Below, one piece after another: positions 25,789 to 34,289 of a stretch of 64,000 nucleotides of DNA. The DNA is from Paenibacillus yonginensis (GTDB lineage: Bacteria; Bacillota; Bacilli; Paenibacillales; Paenibacillaceae), in the NCBI RefSeq assembly GCF_001685395.1, contig NZ_CP014167.1, positions 4,286,001 to 4,350,000 of the forward strand, in the 5' to 3' direction. The notes beneath the pieces were generated by a model that saw only the letters and a list, made by a program, of their open reading frames with translations, searched no databases and was not told the DNA's origin. A program made the translations under genes and the position numbers. How positions within the stretch are numbered: position 1 is the first letter of the stretch; each line of letters opens with the position of its first letter.

Positions 25789-26640
25789 TTACTGCAGCTT
25801 CATCTGGCTACGGAGCATCCGATCGAGGAGTTTGTCGGGGAGAATACGGACCAGTCGGGTCAGCAGGGCCGAATCGCGGCCGACCGTATAGCGGGTGCGC
25901 GGCTTGCTTACGTGGATGGCTCGCGAAACCACGGCTGCCACTTTCTCGGGGCGGATACCGGCCGTAGCCCAGGTTTCAGCCTGAGCCTTCACGGCATCAA
26001 AAAGACGATCATGGCGCCGGTGCTGGTCCGGCGTCATCAATTTCGCCAGCCGCTCCGCTGTCGTAATCCCTTGTTCCGACAGGCCCGTGCTAACGCCACC
26101 CGGCGTGATCATGATGACCTTGAGGCCAAACGAGGACATCTCTCTGCGGAGACTGTCATTGATCGCTTCCATAGCATACTTTGCAGCCGAATAAATGCCG
26201 AACCCGGGCATGGAAACCTTGCCCCCAAGCGAACCGATATTGACCACTCGCCCTCCGCTGTTCAGCAAGGCCGGGGTAAGCGCCTGAATAACCGCGACCT
26301 GTCCGATCACGCTGACTTCGATCTGGCGGCGAAATTCATCCAGCGGAACCATCTCGAGAGGGGCATTAACGGCGATGCCGGCATTGTTGACCACGGCCCG
26401 CAAAGGGCGACCAAGCGGATCTAACGCCACCCGTTCGGCCAGCGCCTTTAGGGTGTTGATACGGGTAACATCGACGATCACCGGTTCGATATTCTTGCGT
26501 TTAATTTTGTCGGCGTCTTCCTGACGACGAACCCCTGCTAAAACATGAAAGCCTTCGGCGGCAAGCTGCTCCGCGGTAGCCCTGCCGATGCCGCTGGACG
26601 TACCTGTGACGACGACCAGTTCTTGAGTTTTGAATGGCAT
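25789..26640 (-). CDS. SDR family oxidoreductase under TetR control
   Basis: A 283-residue SDR; start ATG 26640 has GGAGGG six bases upstream, while the longer frame would run through the operators. TGTSSGIG (residues 11-18), NNAG near 85 and YSAAK near 150 are present, with a basic C-terminal extension (RTRYTVGRDSALLTRLVRIL, PDKLLDRML) typical of SDRs acting on lipophilic substrates. Three copies of TATAGCA-type dyads lie in its promoter (26677-26739), and the same dyad precedes the tetR gene at 26989-27564. Repression by that TetR is therefore well supported. It is GC-richer than the neighbouring flavin monooxygenase gene. Confidence 0.88.
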   Translation of the reverse strand: MPFKTQELVVVTGTSSGIGRATAEQLAAEGFHVLAGVRRQEDADKIKRKNIEPVIVDVTRINTLKALAERVALDPLGRPLRAVVNNAGIAVNAPLEMVPLDEFRRQIEVSVIGQVAVIQALTPALLNSGGRVVNIGSLGGKVSMPGFGIYSAAKYAMEAINDSLRREMSSFGLKVIMITPGGVSTGLSEQGITTAERLAKLMTPDQHRRHDRLFDAVKAQAETWATAGIRPEKVAAVVSRAIHVSKPRTRYTVGRDSALLTRLVRILPDKLLDRMLRSQMKLQ

Positions 26641-26676
26641 AGTAACCCTCCTGAGTTTGATAAGATGTGGATCACG

Positions 26677-26739
26677 GTATAGCACTGTTATACGGTTATT
26701 ATAGCACTGCTATATAAAGTTGTCTATAGCGGTGCTATA
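26677..26739. promoter_or_regulatory. Three TetR operators in the SDR promoter
   Basis: Sites: GTATAGCACTGTTATAC (26677-26693), TATAGCACTGCTATA (26700-26714) and TATAGCGGTGCTATA (26725-26739). All are 15-bp dyads with spacing of about 22-25 bp. A fourth copy lies before tetR. Confidence 0.88.
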
Positions 26740-26870
26740 TTTTTTTGAAGTGTTGTTCTGTGGTCTGAACATGGCTTTGACGGGCGCGCGTGATGCACTC
26801 GGCGTGCCACATTTCACCTGTCACACTACTGGAATCCAAGAGAACGAATGCTCGCATCCTCCAAACATAA

Positions 26871-26918
26871 AAAAGATCGCCATCCTCCCGGAGGTCCAGG
26901 TTGGATAGGCGATCTTTC
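26871..26918. terminator. Terminator of the tetR gene
   Basis: AAGATCGCC (26873-26881) pairs with GGCGATCTT (26908-26916) with a 26-base loop. A-rich left and T-rich right flanks allow both directions. The rest of 26740-26988 has no recognised gene. Confidence 0.75.
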
Positions 26919-26988
26919 TTATGCGTCTTCTAGTATCTTCTAAATTGAATATTTGCCTGGAGTCTCCAGGCTCTGTCACCCGAATCCT

Positions 26989-27564
26989 TCATTCTGAATC
27001 GTTGTCTGTCCTTGGGATCAAAATGATCTGCATGACGCTTTCCCGAATGAGATCAACGACGTCGGGCTGGGGTGGGGGTGCCTTACGAACCTGGGCTGTC
27101 ACATACAGCCAAGAGGCCGTATTGGCGGAAGCCCAGACCAGATCTGCTGCTGCCTCAGCGGACACAGCCAGTTTGCCTTCGGCGGCGGCTCTCTGAATAT
27201 TTTTTACCAGGGCTTGGTACGACTGATCTGCCGCCTCGATATGGGCACCCTCAAGCAACCGCCCCATCATCGCCGCATAAATCCGAGGACGGGCTGCCGC
27301 GAAGCGGACATAGTCATCCCATCCTTGACGAAGAGCGATCTCTGGAATGGTGGACTCCACAGCGGCAATCTTGCTTTCAAATAACTGTTTGAACGCTTCC
27401 ACTATAGCTGCACTTAGGAGCCCATCGGCACTGCCGAAATGGTGATAGAGAGTAGGCGCTGTAACCTGCGCGATGGCAGTTACGGCTCGCGTCGAAAATT
27501 GGGCTCCTCCCTCCTCTTCGAGTACCTTAAGAGCAGCTGCTAATATTTTGTCATATGTGTTCAT
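26989..27564 (-). CDS. TetR/AcrR family repressor
   Basis: A 191-residue regulator with a TetR N-terminal helix-turn-helix (residues 1-50; ILAAALKVLEEEGGAQFSTR, ITAPTLYHHF-like VTAPTLYHHFGSADGL) and an all-helical ligand domain. An operator dyad identical in style to the three in the neighbouring SDR promoter sits nine bases before the ATG (27573-27587), so it probably represses itself and the SDR. The inducer is unknown. The SDR and tetR genes are on the same strand, tetR upstream, separated by a terminator, so they are independent transcripts with shared control. Confidence 0.9.
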   Translation of the reverse strand: MNTYDKILAAALKVLEEEGGAQFSTRAVTAIAQVTAPTLYHHFGSADGLLSAAIVEAFKQLFESKIAAVESTIPEIALRQGWDDYVRFAAARPRIYAAMMGRLLEGAHIEAADQSYQALVKNIQRAAAEGKLAVSAEAAADLVWASANTASWLYVTAQVRKAPPPQPDVVDLIRESVMQIILIPRTDNDSE

Positions 27565-27572
27565 ACGTCCAT

Positions 27573-27587
27573 TATAGCAGTGCTATA
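27573..27587. promoter_or_regulatory. TetR operator upstream of tetR
   Basis: TATAGCAGTGCTATA, a perfect 15-bp dyad around a central base, nine bases upstream of the tetR ATG. Confidence 0.88.
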
Positions 27588-27807
27588 TCCGAATGTCCAT
27601 TAGGAGGGTTGTACTCCTGTGACCAATATTCCTGTATTGGTGACCAGATACCTAATTCAAGGGCTATGATCAAGTCATAATTTCACATGAATCGTACGGA
27701 ATTAGCAGTATAAATAAGTGCAAAGCGGAGATATTTGTGAGGTACAGCCTCTTCCGGGTGGGTTTTGATGGAAGAGGCTTACGTTCACCGTTCATATTTC
27801 AAGAAAC

Positions 27808-28555
27808 TTAAACCAAGGTAGAACCGCCATCTACGACAATGATCTGACCGGTGGAATATTTTTCGCGCATTAGGCAGAGATATGCCTCAGCGCCGTCCTC
27901 CGGTTCACCGACTCGCCCAACCGGCAATGATTTCCCAGTATGTTCATACATTGCGTTCCGTTGTTCCTCAGGAATACCGTCCCACAACCCGGTACGCATA
28001 AGTCCGAAGCAAACGGCGTTGACGCGATGCCGGCTCAGCTCGACGGCCAACGCCCTTGTGGGTGCCTCAACAGCGCCGCATATGCTGGCTGAGACAGTAA
28101 ACCCCTTATGAGGACGAACTCCGGCAACGCCGGAAGTCAACGTAATTGACCCTCCCCGTCTGATGTTTCGGCTGCCATATTTGGCGCCATGAACGCTCCC
28201 CAGTATCGCACGTTAAACAATCGGCGTACTGTATCGACATCGGTAGTGTCCAGACTTTCAACCGTCAGTGGGTCGCCGGAGTAAAGACCAAGTGATCGAA
28301 TTCCCCGATTTCGCTGAAAAATTGACGAACTTGTTCCTCATTTGTCAGATCAACCGCATATCCCTGGCTGCCTTCGGACAAACGCGAAACGGCACGGTCA
28401 GCTTTTTCTTTTTGACTGGACACAATGACCAAGGATGCCCCTTCCCATGCAGCGGCTTCGGCTGCCGCAAACCCGATTCCGGACGTTCCTCCAAGAACAA
28501 CAACACGCTTGCCCTTGAAACTATGCCCACGTTCGATCTGTTCTGACTTCACCAT
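27808..28555 (-). pseudogene. SDR oxidoreductase gene with two frameshifts
   Basis: Three consecutive pieces in different frames make one SDR. Piece one (28555 to about 28285) reads GKRVVVLGGTSGIGFAAAEA through GEFDHLVFT. A one-base loss then moves the frame to DPLTVESLDTTDVDTVRRLF and NVRYWGAFMA. A second one-base loss near 28190 moves it to KYGSRNIRRGGSITLTSGVA, then VSASICGAVEAPTRALAVEL and GQIIVVDGGSTLV. Together they cover a full-length SDR of about 248 residues. At the catalytic position this group has SASICGAVEA where classical SDRs have YxxxK, so activity might have been atypical even when intact. Sequencing errors could give the same picture. Confidence 0.78.
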
Positions 28556-28709
28556 AAAATTCTCCTTCGTATTTGATGGTTGGACTGACCTTGCAATATG
28601 ATGCTCTTCAGCCGCGATCAGCTAATCCATGGAACAGTACGGATCTCCGACTCTCCTTCACGACGGAAGATAAGTAGATTATAATGAGTCATAAAATCGG
28701 CAAATAGGT

Positions 28710-29250
28710 CTGGATTTATAGTACCAAAAGCGGACGATTCCGTTCCCATTTCCCTGCAGCGGATTCTGGACAGAATGGGACCTACCCGGCCTACATTATC
28801 GACAGGCACTGGAACGTTCTCGCATGGAACCGAATATCGGGGACGTTATGTGGAGACTTAAGCCGAGCCCCGGAGCTCGAAAGAAATATGCTCTGGCGCG
28901 TCTTCGAAGTAGAGGACAGCAAGTCTCGTATCGTTAACTGGGAGAATGTCGCCTCTACGATGGTGGCTCATTTCAGAAATCGGTTTGCCTTGTACATGAA
29001 CGATTCGTGGTATCAAGGGCTATTCAACAAGTTATATGACAGGAGCAAGGAGTTCAGAACGTTATGGGATCGACAAGAGGTTTCCGGTATATTGGAAGGG
29101 GAAGAAATAATCCGTCTTCCAGAAGCTGGCCTGCTGACTTTCCGTTACCCTACGTTTACAATCTCTGAAAGCAGCGTTTTTGCAATGAGGGTGTTCACGC
29201 CACATGAAGACTCAGGAATCGATGAACAATTGGAAGAGTTACTGAAGTAA
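28710..29250 (+). pseudogene. MmyB-type regulator, ligand-binding domain remnant with frameshift
   Basis: From 28786 an open frame reads PAYIIDRHWNVLAWNRISG, NMLWRVFEVEDS, IVNWENVASTMVAHFRNRFA and continues to a stop at 29250. This is the MmyB-like ligand-binding domain found after an N-terminal helix-turn-helix in a family of regulators often encoded next to SDR genes. Just upstream, in another frame, VPKADDSVPISLQRILDRMG and PT (about 28721-28785) is the start of the same domain; a one-base loss in a C run (CCTACCCGG) explains the shift. I see no helix-turn-helix part. The internal ATG at 28888 is not a believable start. The gene is divergent from the broken SDR, and both are decayed. Confidence 0.72.
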
Positions 29251-29342
29251 GTTCATGATCCCAAAACAACATTTCTTTGTTGCCGCAGTTTTCTGCATAA
29301 AGGCCCTATGTTATTGTGAAAGAAAAAGTACCGCAAATGAAA

Positions 29343-29390
29343 AAATCGCCCGAATCCTGATCACGCTAGGTGGCCGGACTCGGGCGGTTT
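29343..29390. terminator. Terminator after the MmyB-type remnant
   Basis: Arms 29343-29357 and 29376-29390 (core CGCCCGA/TCGGGCG) pair with one mismatch and one wobble. A-rich left and T-rich right flanks. Confidence 0.75.
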
Positions 29391-29416
29391 TCATTTTGAA
29401 CAGCTACCATCGGCAA

Positions 29417-29463
29417 TCGGTACAAAGTTCTTGTCTTTGGTTTAGGGAAAGAACTTGTACCGA
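29417..29463. repeat. Unexplained long inverted repeat
   Basis: TCGGTACAAAGTTCTT (29417-29432) faces AAGAACTTGTACCGA (29449-29463), complementary except for one bulged A, around a 16-base loop. No T tract follows. Confidence 0.6.
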
Positions 29464-29469
29464 TAAAAC

Positions 29470-29494
29470 AAAAAAAGCCGCTAAAATAGCGACT
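29470..29494 (-). terminator. Terminator of hxlR-type gene
   Basis: AGCCGCTA (29476-29483) pairs with TAGCGACT (29487-29494) with one mismatch. The A run at 29470-29476 gives a U tail on the minus strand. Confidence 0.65.
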
Positions 29495-29526
29495 TCAAAT
29501 GGGACTACGCTCTTGTCCCCCGACAG

Positions 29527-29874
29527 TTAATCCAGATACAAAATCTCAATCTCGCCCGGAGCGAAGGATTGCTCTGCGTAATTCCCCCCCCAATCACAAA
29601 GCGAACTCAAAATAGGTTCAAGTGATTGACCCAGTTCCGTCGTTGAATATTCCACCTTAGGCGGTACCTGATTGTACATCTTTCTGCGAATTAATCCGTC
29701 TGTTTCCAGTTCCCGAAGAGTTTGAATCAGCATCTTTTGCGATATATTATGAACGAGTCGCTTAAGCTCTCCCGTCCGTTTAGGTCCTTTTATTAAATAG
29801 TACAGAACAAGCCCCTTCCACTTTCCTCCGATAACCTCTAGTGTAACTTCCAGTTCACAGAAAAATGTTTTCAT
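29527..29874 (-). CDS. HxlR family transcriptional regulator
   Basis: A 115-residue winged-helix regulator. The HxlR signature is seen as VTLEVIGGKWKGLVLYYLIK, then RTGELKRLVHNISQKMLIQT, LRELETDGLIRRKMYNQVPP and VEYSTTELGQSLEPIL. The protein has one early Cys (C6 in FFCELE), the position used for redox or aldehyde sensing in HxlR proteins such as HypR and YodB. It lies 160 bp downstream of an SDR gene on the same strand, and an imperfect 13-bp inverted repeat in that SDR's promoter is a candidate operator. Control of the SDR by reactive carbonyl or quinone stress is an inference. Confidence 0.9.
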   Translation of the reverse strand: MKTFFCELEVTLEVIGGKWKGLVLYYLIKGPKRTGELKRLVHNISQKMLIQTLRELETDGLIRRKMYNQVPPKVEYSTTELGQSLEPILSSLCDWGGNYAEQSFAPGEIEILYLD

Positions 29875-30034
29875 ATCAATGCACCATCTCCCGACCTAAG
29901 AATATCCCCTTCATGTATCGCTTGATCCTTCAAGGATCACTGAAGGAACAATTGAACGTTACATGGAGGGGATAATACAATCGCATTTAAGTTGATTTAA
30001 AAATCTTTGTCGTTTGAAAATTATTATGTCCTGG

Positions 30035-30781
30035 TTAAACTTGAGCTACTCCGCCATCTACGAATAATTCAACGCCGTTCATATAGCTGCTTTCATTAGA
30101 GGCTAGGAACATGACAGCATTGGAGATCTCTTCAACCTGCCCCACTCTGCCGAGCGGAATATCATTTTTTGCCTGTTCCAGGACATGATCTAGTTCAGAG
30201 CCAAATAACTCATCGTACGCCGGCGTTACGATTGTTCCCGGACTAAGGATGTTTATACGAATTTCGGTCCCTCTCATATCAAGAATCCAGCTGCGGACAA
30301 GCTGTCTGATCGCTGCCTTGGATGCACCATAGATACTAAACGCTGGCATCCCCGTCGAGCCAGCAGTGGATCCCGTTAGAATAATCGAGCCTCTTTTATT
30401 TGGAAACAAAGCTAATGCCTTTTGTACTGTAAAGATGGTTCCTTTCACGTTGACATCGAAAGTCTTGTAGTATTGTGCTTCTGTAATTTCTCCTAATGGA
30501 AGAAATGACCCTAGTCCGGCATTTGCAAAGAGAATGTCCAAGTGTCCCTTTTCTCGCTTAACGGTTTCGAATAATATATCTAGATCTTCCGATTTAGATA
30601 TGTCACCTCGGACACCTGTAACATTCTTTCCGATCTGCTTTACTGCTTCATCCAGTTCACGTTGTCTGCGTCCCGTGATAAAAACGTAAGCCCCTTCTTT
30701 TACGAACTGTTGTGCCGACGCGAGACCAATGCCGCTTGTACCTCCGGTTACAACTGCTACCTTCCCGTCAAATTTCCCCAT
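30035..30781 (-). CDS. SDR family oxidoreductase (HxlR-associated)
   Basis: A 248-residue classical [11 protein letters not shown] (residues 12-19), TGRRQ after strand two (NADPH preference), NAG in FANAGLG near 86, GSTAGS and YGASK near 150, and the FabG-type end [20 protein letters not shown]. It is followed by an hxlR-type gene. This SDR plus HxlR pairing is common in Bacillota, and the SDR is usually an inducible reductase of reactive carbonyls; the true substrate here is unknown. AAAGGAGTG precedes the ATG. Confidence 0.88.
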   Translation of the reverse strand: MGKFDGKVAVVTGGTSGIGLASAQQFVKEGAYVFITGRRQRELDEAVKQIGKNVTGVRGDISKSEDLDILFETVKREKGHLDILFANAGLGSFLPLGEITEAQYYKTFDVNVKGTIFTVQKALALFPNKRGSIILTGSTAGSTGMPAFSIYGASKAAIRQLVRSWILDMRGTEIRINILSPGTIVTPAYDELFGSELDHVLEQAKNDIPLGRVGQVEEISNAVMFLASNESSYMNGVELFVDGGVAQV

Positions 30782-30890
30782 TCTAGTACACTCCTTTTAT
30801 AATGATTTATATGGTATAGGATGCTCTGTCTGCCTCATAAACCTCCTATGAACGATAGTATGGGGGAAAAGTTACAAGAAAAACAGTACC

Positions 30891-30921
30891 CACTTTTTTG
30901 TGATATAGTCACCAAAAAGTG
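30891..30921. promoter_or_regulatory. Candidate HxlR operator
   Basis: CACTTTTTTGTGA (30891-30903) and TCACCAAAAAGTG (30909-30921) are inverted copies, 12 of 13 matching, around TATAG. About 110 bp upstream of the SDR gene that precedes hxlR. Confidence 0.55.
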
Positions 30922-30998
30922 ATAATTGAGGCGGCACAAGCGCTAGGTATTCCCATTAGCAAGACGCCAAACTAACAATAAAGTTGCGCTATCAACTG

Positions 30999-31012
30999 CC
31001 CGTTAGCTTAAT
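30999..31012. repeat. Direct repeat, right copy (CCCGTTAGCTTAAT)
   Basis: Identical to 22933-22946. On its left a short open tail ending ISKTPN-stop (about 30919-30975) and the sequence GTTGCGCTATCAACTG look like the end of a lost transposase-type gene, though I cannot identify it. Confidence 0.55.
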
Positions 31013-31197
31013 ATTGTGTGGGTTGGATAAACGTTTGCTGGGTATGGTGCTCTTAGCTGTCCGCTTGGTTTCAAAACACCGGCAGAAATAAGACTAAAGG
31101 TAACTTCTGTTGGCTGACCTAATAATACATATCCAAATGGAGTAATTTCAATCCCCCATTGGAGATCTTTGCATGGCGTTTGTTGAGATGTAAACAT
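31003..31197 (-). CDS. Possible small protein of unknown family
   Basis: An open frame of 64 codons from ATG 31197 (MFTSQQTPCKDLQWGIEITP, FGYVLLGQPTEVTFSLI) within a 608-bp gap between divergent genes. A weak GGGTGA site precedes it; the frame is also open further upstream to 31305. Nothing familiar is seen. Composition is protein-like rather than random, with a proline-rich end, but the end overlaps the direct repeat. It could be a gene fragment left by the same event that left the repeat. The remainder of 30782-31389 shows only the inverted repeat described and no other gene. Confidence 0.3.
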   Translation of the reverse strand: MFTSQQTPCKDLQWGIEITPFGYVLLGQPTEVTFSLISAGVLKPSGQLRAPYPANVYPTHTILS

Positions 31198-31389
31198 GGT
31201 TTCACCCATCAAGCTTGTTACTCTGCGGGTAAGTATAAGTACCCGAAGGAAGTAGGGTATCAGTATTCGCGAAAATTTTGTTCTGTTGATGACAGGATCT
31301 GTCACTATTAAAGATTAAGATAAGAGCGTGGAAGGGAAACTGAAGCAGAAGAGTGATTTGAAAATTTAAAAGGCCAGGAGAGATGAGGC

Positions 31390-31890
31390 ATGTATTTTAC
31401 AGTACAGGATTGGATTGCTGAATGGAACAAAGAAGCGGCATTAACCCAGAAGGTTCTGGATGCTTTAACGGATGATTCGCTACATCAGCAGGTGTACCCG
31501 GAGGGCCGCACGCTGGGAAGAATCGCCTGGCATTTTGTCTCTAACATCCCCGATTATTTGAAGAAATTCGGAGTGGAGGTCGCTAAAGTTCCCTATCCGG
31601 ATGAGATACCGTCAGCCAGGGAGATTGCGGAGACGTTCAAAGCGGTGAGCCTGCAGGTTGCGGATGCTCTGGAAGCGCAGTGGACGGAGGAAACTTTGAA
31701 GCAGACGCAAAACGCCTTCGGGAGAATGGAATCGAATGCTTCCATCTTTATGGGTTTGATCAAACATATTATCCACCATAGAGGACAAGCCACCGTGCTG
31801 ATGCGCCAGGCCGGGCTGCAAATTCCCGCAGTATACGGGCCTTCCAAAGAAGGCTGGGCCCAGCTCGGCGTAACAACACCCCCGCTTTGA
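31390..31890 (+). CDS. DinB family protein (metal-dependent helical bundle)
   Basis: A 166-residue four-helix-bundle protein. The three His ligands expected for DinB/YfiT proteins appear as His in RIAWHFVSN (about residue 49) and two in IKHIIHHRGQATVLMR (about 127 and 131). The C-terminus KEGWAQLG is common in the family. These proteins bind zinc or nickel and many are thiol transferases (bacillithiol-dependent), though this copy's reaction is unknown. The ribosome site is CCAGGAGAGATG. It stands alone before a bidirectional terminator shared with the gerA operon. Confidence 0.87.
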   Translation: MYFTVQDWIAEWNKEAALTQKVLDALTDDSLHQQVYPEGRTLGRIAWHFVSNIPDYLKKFGVEVAKVPYPDEIPSAREIAETFKAVSLQVADALEAQWTEETLKQTQNAFGRMESNASIFMGLIKHIIHHRGQATVLMRQAGLQIPAVYGPSKEGWAQLGVTTPPL

Positions 31891-31930
31891 TCCTACGTTA
31901 ACCCCTTTATAACCGGTGTGAAAAACGAAT

Positions 31931-31958
31931 ACCGACTGCAGCATGCAGCCGGTTTTTG
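31931..31958. terminator. Terminator between dinB-like gene and gerAC
   Basis: ACCGACTGCA (31931-31940) and TGCAGCCGGT (31944-31953) pair with one mismatch around GCA, followed by TTTTT. Confidence 0.7.
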
Positions 31959-31970
31959 GTTTATGGAGCT

Positions 31971-33170
31971 TCAGTCCTCCGTAAATGAACCGAAATCTGT
32001 AATCTTCAGCTTGTAGGAGAAGGAAACTTTTGACCGGCTGAACGTTTCGTCCCAGTCCTCCTTAACCCTCTTCCAAACCGCAGGGTGCTCAATAGCTAAC
32101 CTGTCGCCAAAGCCGGCTCCATCCACTTTATATTTGGACTGCAAATCATGCATCAGCTTCTGCATCATTTGAGCGAGCCTCTCCTGAACGAACTGGCCGG
32201 CTTTCTCCGCGAATTCGTTGGAAGACGGTGTATCGCTGTTGTTCCACGTTTCGATAAGACGGCCTTCCGTGGAGATAAATACCTTGAACGAAATAGTGTC
32301 GCCGTCAACGTAGCTCCGGATCTTGGATTTCATGGACTTGACCTCATAAGTGAGCGGCTCGTTGTCCCAGTCGTACGTTTTTATCGCTCCCGAATGCCCT
32401 TTGCCGGTAAGCCAGGCCAGACATTCGGTATCCTCCTGATCCAGGCTTCCAATCCAATGACCCGTAGAACCTCGGATAATGCTTGCGCCGGATAATGCGA
32501 TTTCACCGCCTCCTGTGACCAGGTTCTGCAGGATAAAACTTTTTTTCGAATGCATTAGCGCGTCCAGCTTGGATAAGGAGACGACATTCAGCACTTTGCT
32601 GGTTCTCTGCAGGCTTCGCTGCATCCCTATGATGTGAAAGGCTGGAATATCATTCGGCTCTGTTGTGATCAAGGCATCCTTGGCCAAGCCCTCGGTAATA
32701 TAGACTGCGGTGCTGGGCCGAATGTCGTTGTCACGCAGTACAAAATCCGTCACCTGCTCTATCGTTTGTTTCCTCAGCAGGTCGGCGGACATGATCATTA
32801 CCTTTAGATGATGGCCTATGATCGGCCGGTCAAGACGGATGGAGAACTGGCGAAAGATTTCAAGCACGGAGTCTCCGCTGCCAGAGACGTTATGATAGGG
32901 TCTCTTGGCTGCCCCTTTATTTTTGTCCTGCGTCCCGATGAGTTTTGTAGGCACGATCTGGACGGTAACCATCACTTTATCCCGTTTGGTGTAACCTCCT
33001 CCTTTGGCCTCGAACTCTTTCTCTGTCGGGGCAGGTTCTCCCCGGTCAAGCGCCATGCCGGGGTAGATCGCCAAATCCTCGATTTCCTGGGAACTCCAGC
33101 ACCCCGCCAGAAGCATCGGAAGGAGCAGCAGACACAAGCTGACCCCGATCCGTGCAATTGTTCTATACAT
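31971..33170 (-). CDS. Spore germination lipoprotein, GerAC family
   Basis: A 399-residue lipoprotein. The signal peptide ends in the lipobox LLAGC (Cys at about residue 24), directly followed by WSSQEIEDLAI, the family start (CWxxxEI/LxxLAI). The N-terminal and C-terminal GerC domains follow (FRQFSIRLDRPIIGHHLKVM, then KYKVDGAGFGDRLAIEHPAV, WKRVKEDWDE). The Ger C subunit is anchored on the outer face of the spore inner membrane and is needed for nutrient-receptor function. Start codon overlaps the gerAB end by 8 bp. Last of the gerAA-AB-AC operon. Confidence 0.93.
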   Translation of the reverse strand: MYRTIARIGVSLCLLLLPMLLAGCWSSQEIEDLAIYPGMALDRGEPAPTEKEFEAKGGGYTKRDKVMVTVQIVPTKLIGTQDKNKGAAKRPYHNVSGSGDSVLEIFRQFSIRLDRPIIGHHLKVMIMSADLLRKQTIEQVTDFVLRDNDIRPSTAVYITEGLAKDALITTEPNDIPAFHIIGMQRSLQRTSKVLNVVSLSKLDALMHSKKSFILQNLVTGGGEIALSGASIIRGSTGHWIGSLDQEDTECLAWLTGKGHSGAIKTYDWDNEPLTYEVKSMKSKIRSYVDGDTISFKVFISTEGRLIETWNNSDTPSSNEFAEKAGQFVQERLAQMMQKLMHDLQSKYKVDGAGFGDRLAIEHPAVWKRVKEDWDETFSRSKVSFSYKLKITDFGSFTED

Positions 33171-34272
33171 GCTGTTTCAATCCTTTCGTGCGGAAGAGCC
33201 AAATTAAGGAAAGCAATACCGGCAGCAGCAGAAACAGGATCAGCCCCATCATGCCGATGGCACTCCCTAGCGTAAACAGATCCTGAACGCTTTTGGGGAC
33301 CATGGCCGACAGGAAAATCAGCGGGACCATGCCCAGGGCAACCGGCATGAAGGAACATTTGAAGACCTGGGATACCCCCAGCGAGGCTTGGAAAAAGAAG
33401 CTGCAAAAGTTGCAAAACATTTGCATCAGCCAAACCACCATAAGGGGGAACTCAAGCCGCTCTACAAAGAACCCGGTGATTTCAAAGCTTCGAACCAGAT
33501 CGAAGGTTGGCCAGGTGCTGGTAATGATGGAGTCGATCGACAGGCCGCCAATCACGAAGATGACCGTCAGAAGATACAAGCAGATCGGAATGGCGATTCC
33601 GCCCAGCATCGCCTTGGCGGCCTGGTTGGGATGCTGCATGAAGGCAACCAGCGTCATCACGACCTCGCATCCCGTATAGATCAGGATCGAGGATTTCAAG
33701 CCGCGAAATACCGGGAGAATTCCGTCACCCAGCACAGGACGCAGATTGTTGATATCGAATATGCGCAGGCTCACGCCGAAAGAGACAAGCAGCACGAACA
33801 GGGTGATCGGCAATACGATTTGAAAGACTCTTGCGATGGAGTTGATGCCGCCGCAGACCAGGTAGGTGCCGGCCCAAACAAAGGGAAGGGTTACAGCCCA
33901 GATGGGGGTGCCCTCGAGCAGGAAGAACAGCGTAACTTCGGCCAGCGTACGGATTTCAAAGCCGGCAGTAATGACGAAATAAAGGATCAGCAGCAGGCAT
34001 AGCAGTCCGCCTGGGAACTTTCCTACAATTCTTCCGGCATACTGAAAAACGGTCTGGCCCGGGAACCGCTGGCAAAGCTTGACCATGAGCAGAATGACAA
34101 ACACGATAATGACGCCGCCCAGCAGGATGGTCAGCCAGGAGTCGGGGGTCTTCATGGCTTGGGTGATGCTTCGCGGCATCGTGAGAATACCGGCCCCCAG
34201 TATAGTATTTGTAAGAAATACAGCAGCTTGCGAGGTCGTGATTTTATCATCAGTACGAACAAACAAGGCCAT
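33163..34272 (-). CDS. Spore germination receptor subunit, GerAB family
   Basis: A 369-residue integral membrane protein with about ten helices of the APC-superfamily fold. It starts TTSQAAVFLTNTILGAGILT, the substrate-binding helix 1, and ends in basic residues after LPVLLSLIWLFRTKG. GerAB-type subunits bind the germinant amino acid or sugar. It lies between gerAA (17 bp) and gerAC (8-bp overlap). Ligand not predictable. Interruption of the set by missing residues is not apparent. Confidence 0.93.
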   Translation of the reverse strand: MALFVRTDDKITTSQAAVFLTNTILGAGILTMPRSITQAMKTPDSWLTILLGGVIIVFVILLMVKLCQRFPGQTVFQYAGRIVGKFPGGLLCLLLILYFVITAGFEIRTLAEVTLFFLLEGTPIWAVTLPFVWAGTYLVCGGINSIARVFQIVLPITLFVLLVSFGVSLRIFDINNLRPVLGDGILPVFRGLKSSILIYTGCEVVMTLVAFMQHPNQAAKAMLGGIAIPICLYLLTVIFVIGGLSIDSIITSTWPTFDLVRSFEITGFFVERLEFPLMVVWLMQMFCNFCSFFFQASLGVSQVFKCSFMPVALGMVPLIFLSAMVPKSVQDLFTLGSAIGMMGLILFLLLPVLLSLIWLFRTKGLKQHV

Positions 34273-34289
34273 CCCTCCTACTATAAGTT

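Noticed and set aside
26720..26908. Possible small gene between the SDR operators and the tetR terminator
   Set aside because: It has no ribosome site, overlaps an operator and ends in the terminator stem; the protein matches nothing I know.
29255..29530. Possible 91-residue gene after the MmyB remnant
   Set aside because: It contains two terminators and an inverted repeat and is not protein-like.
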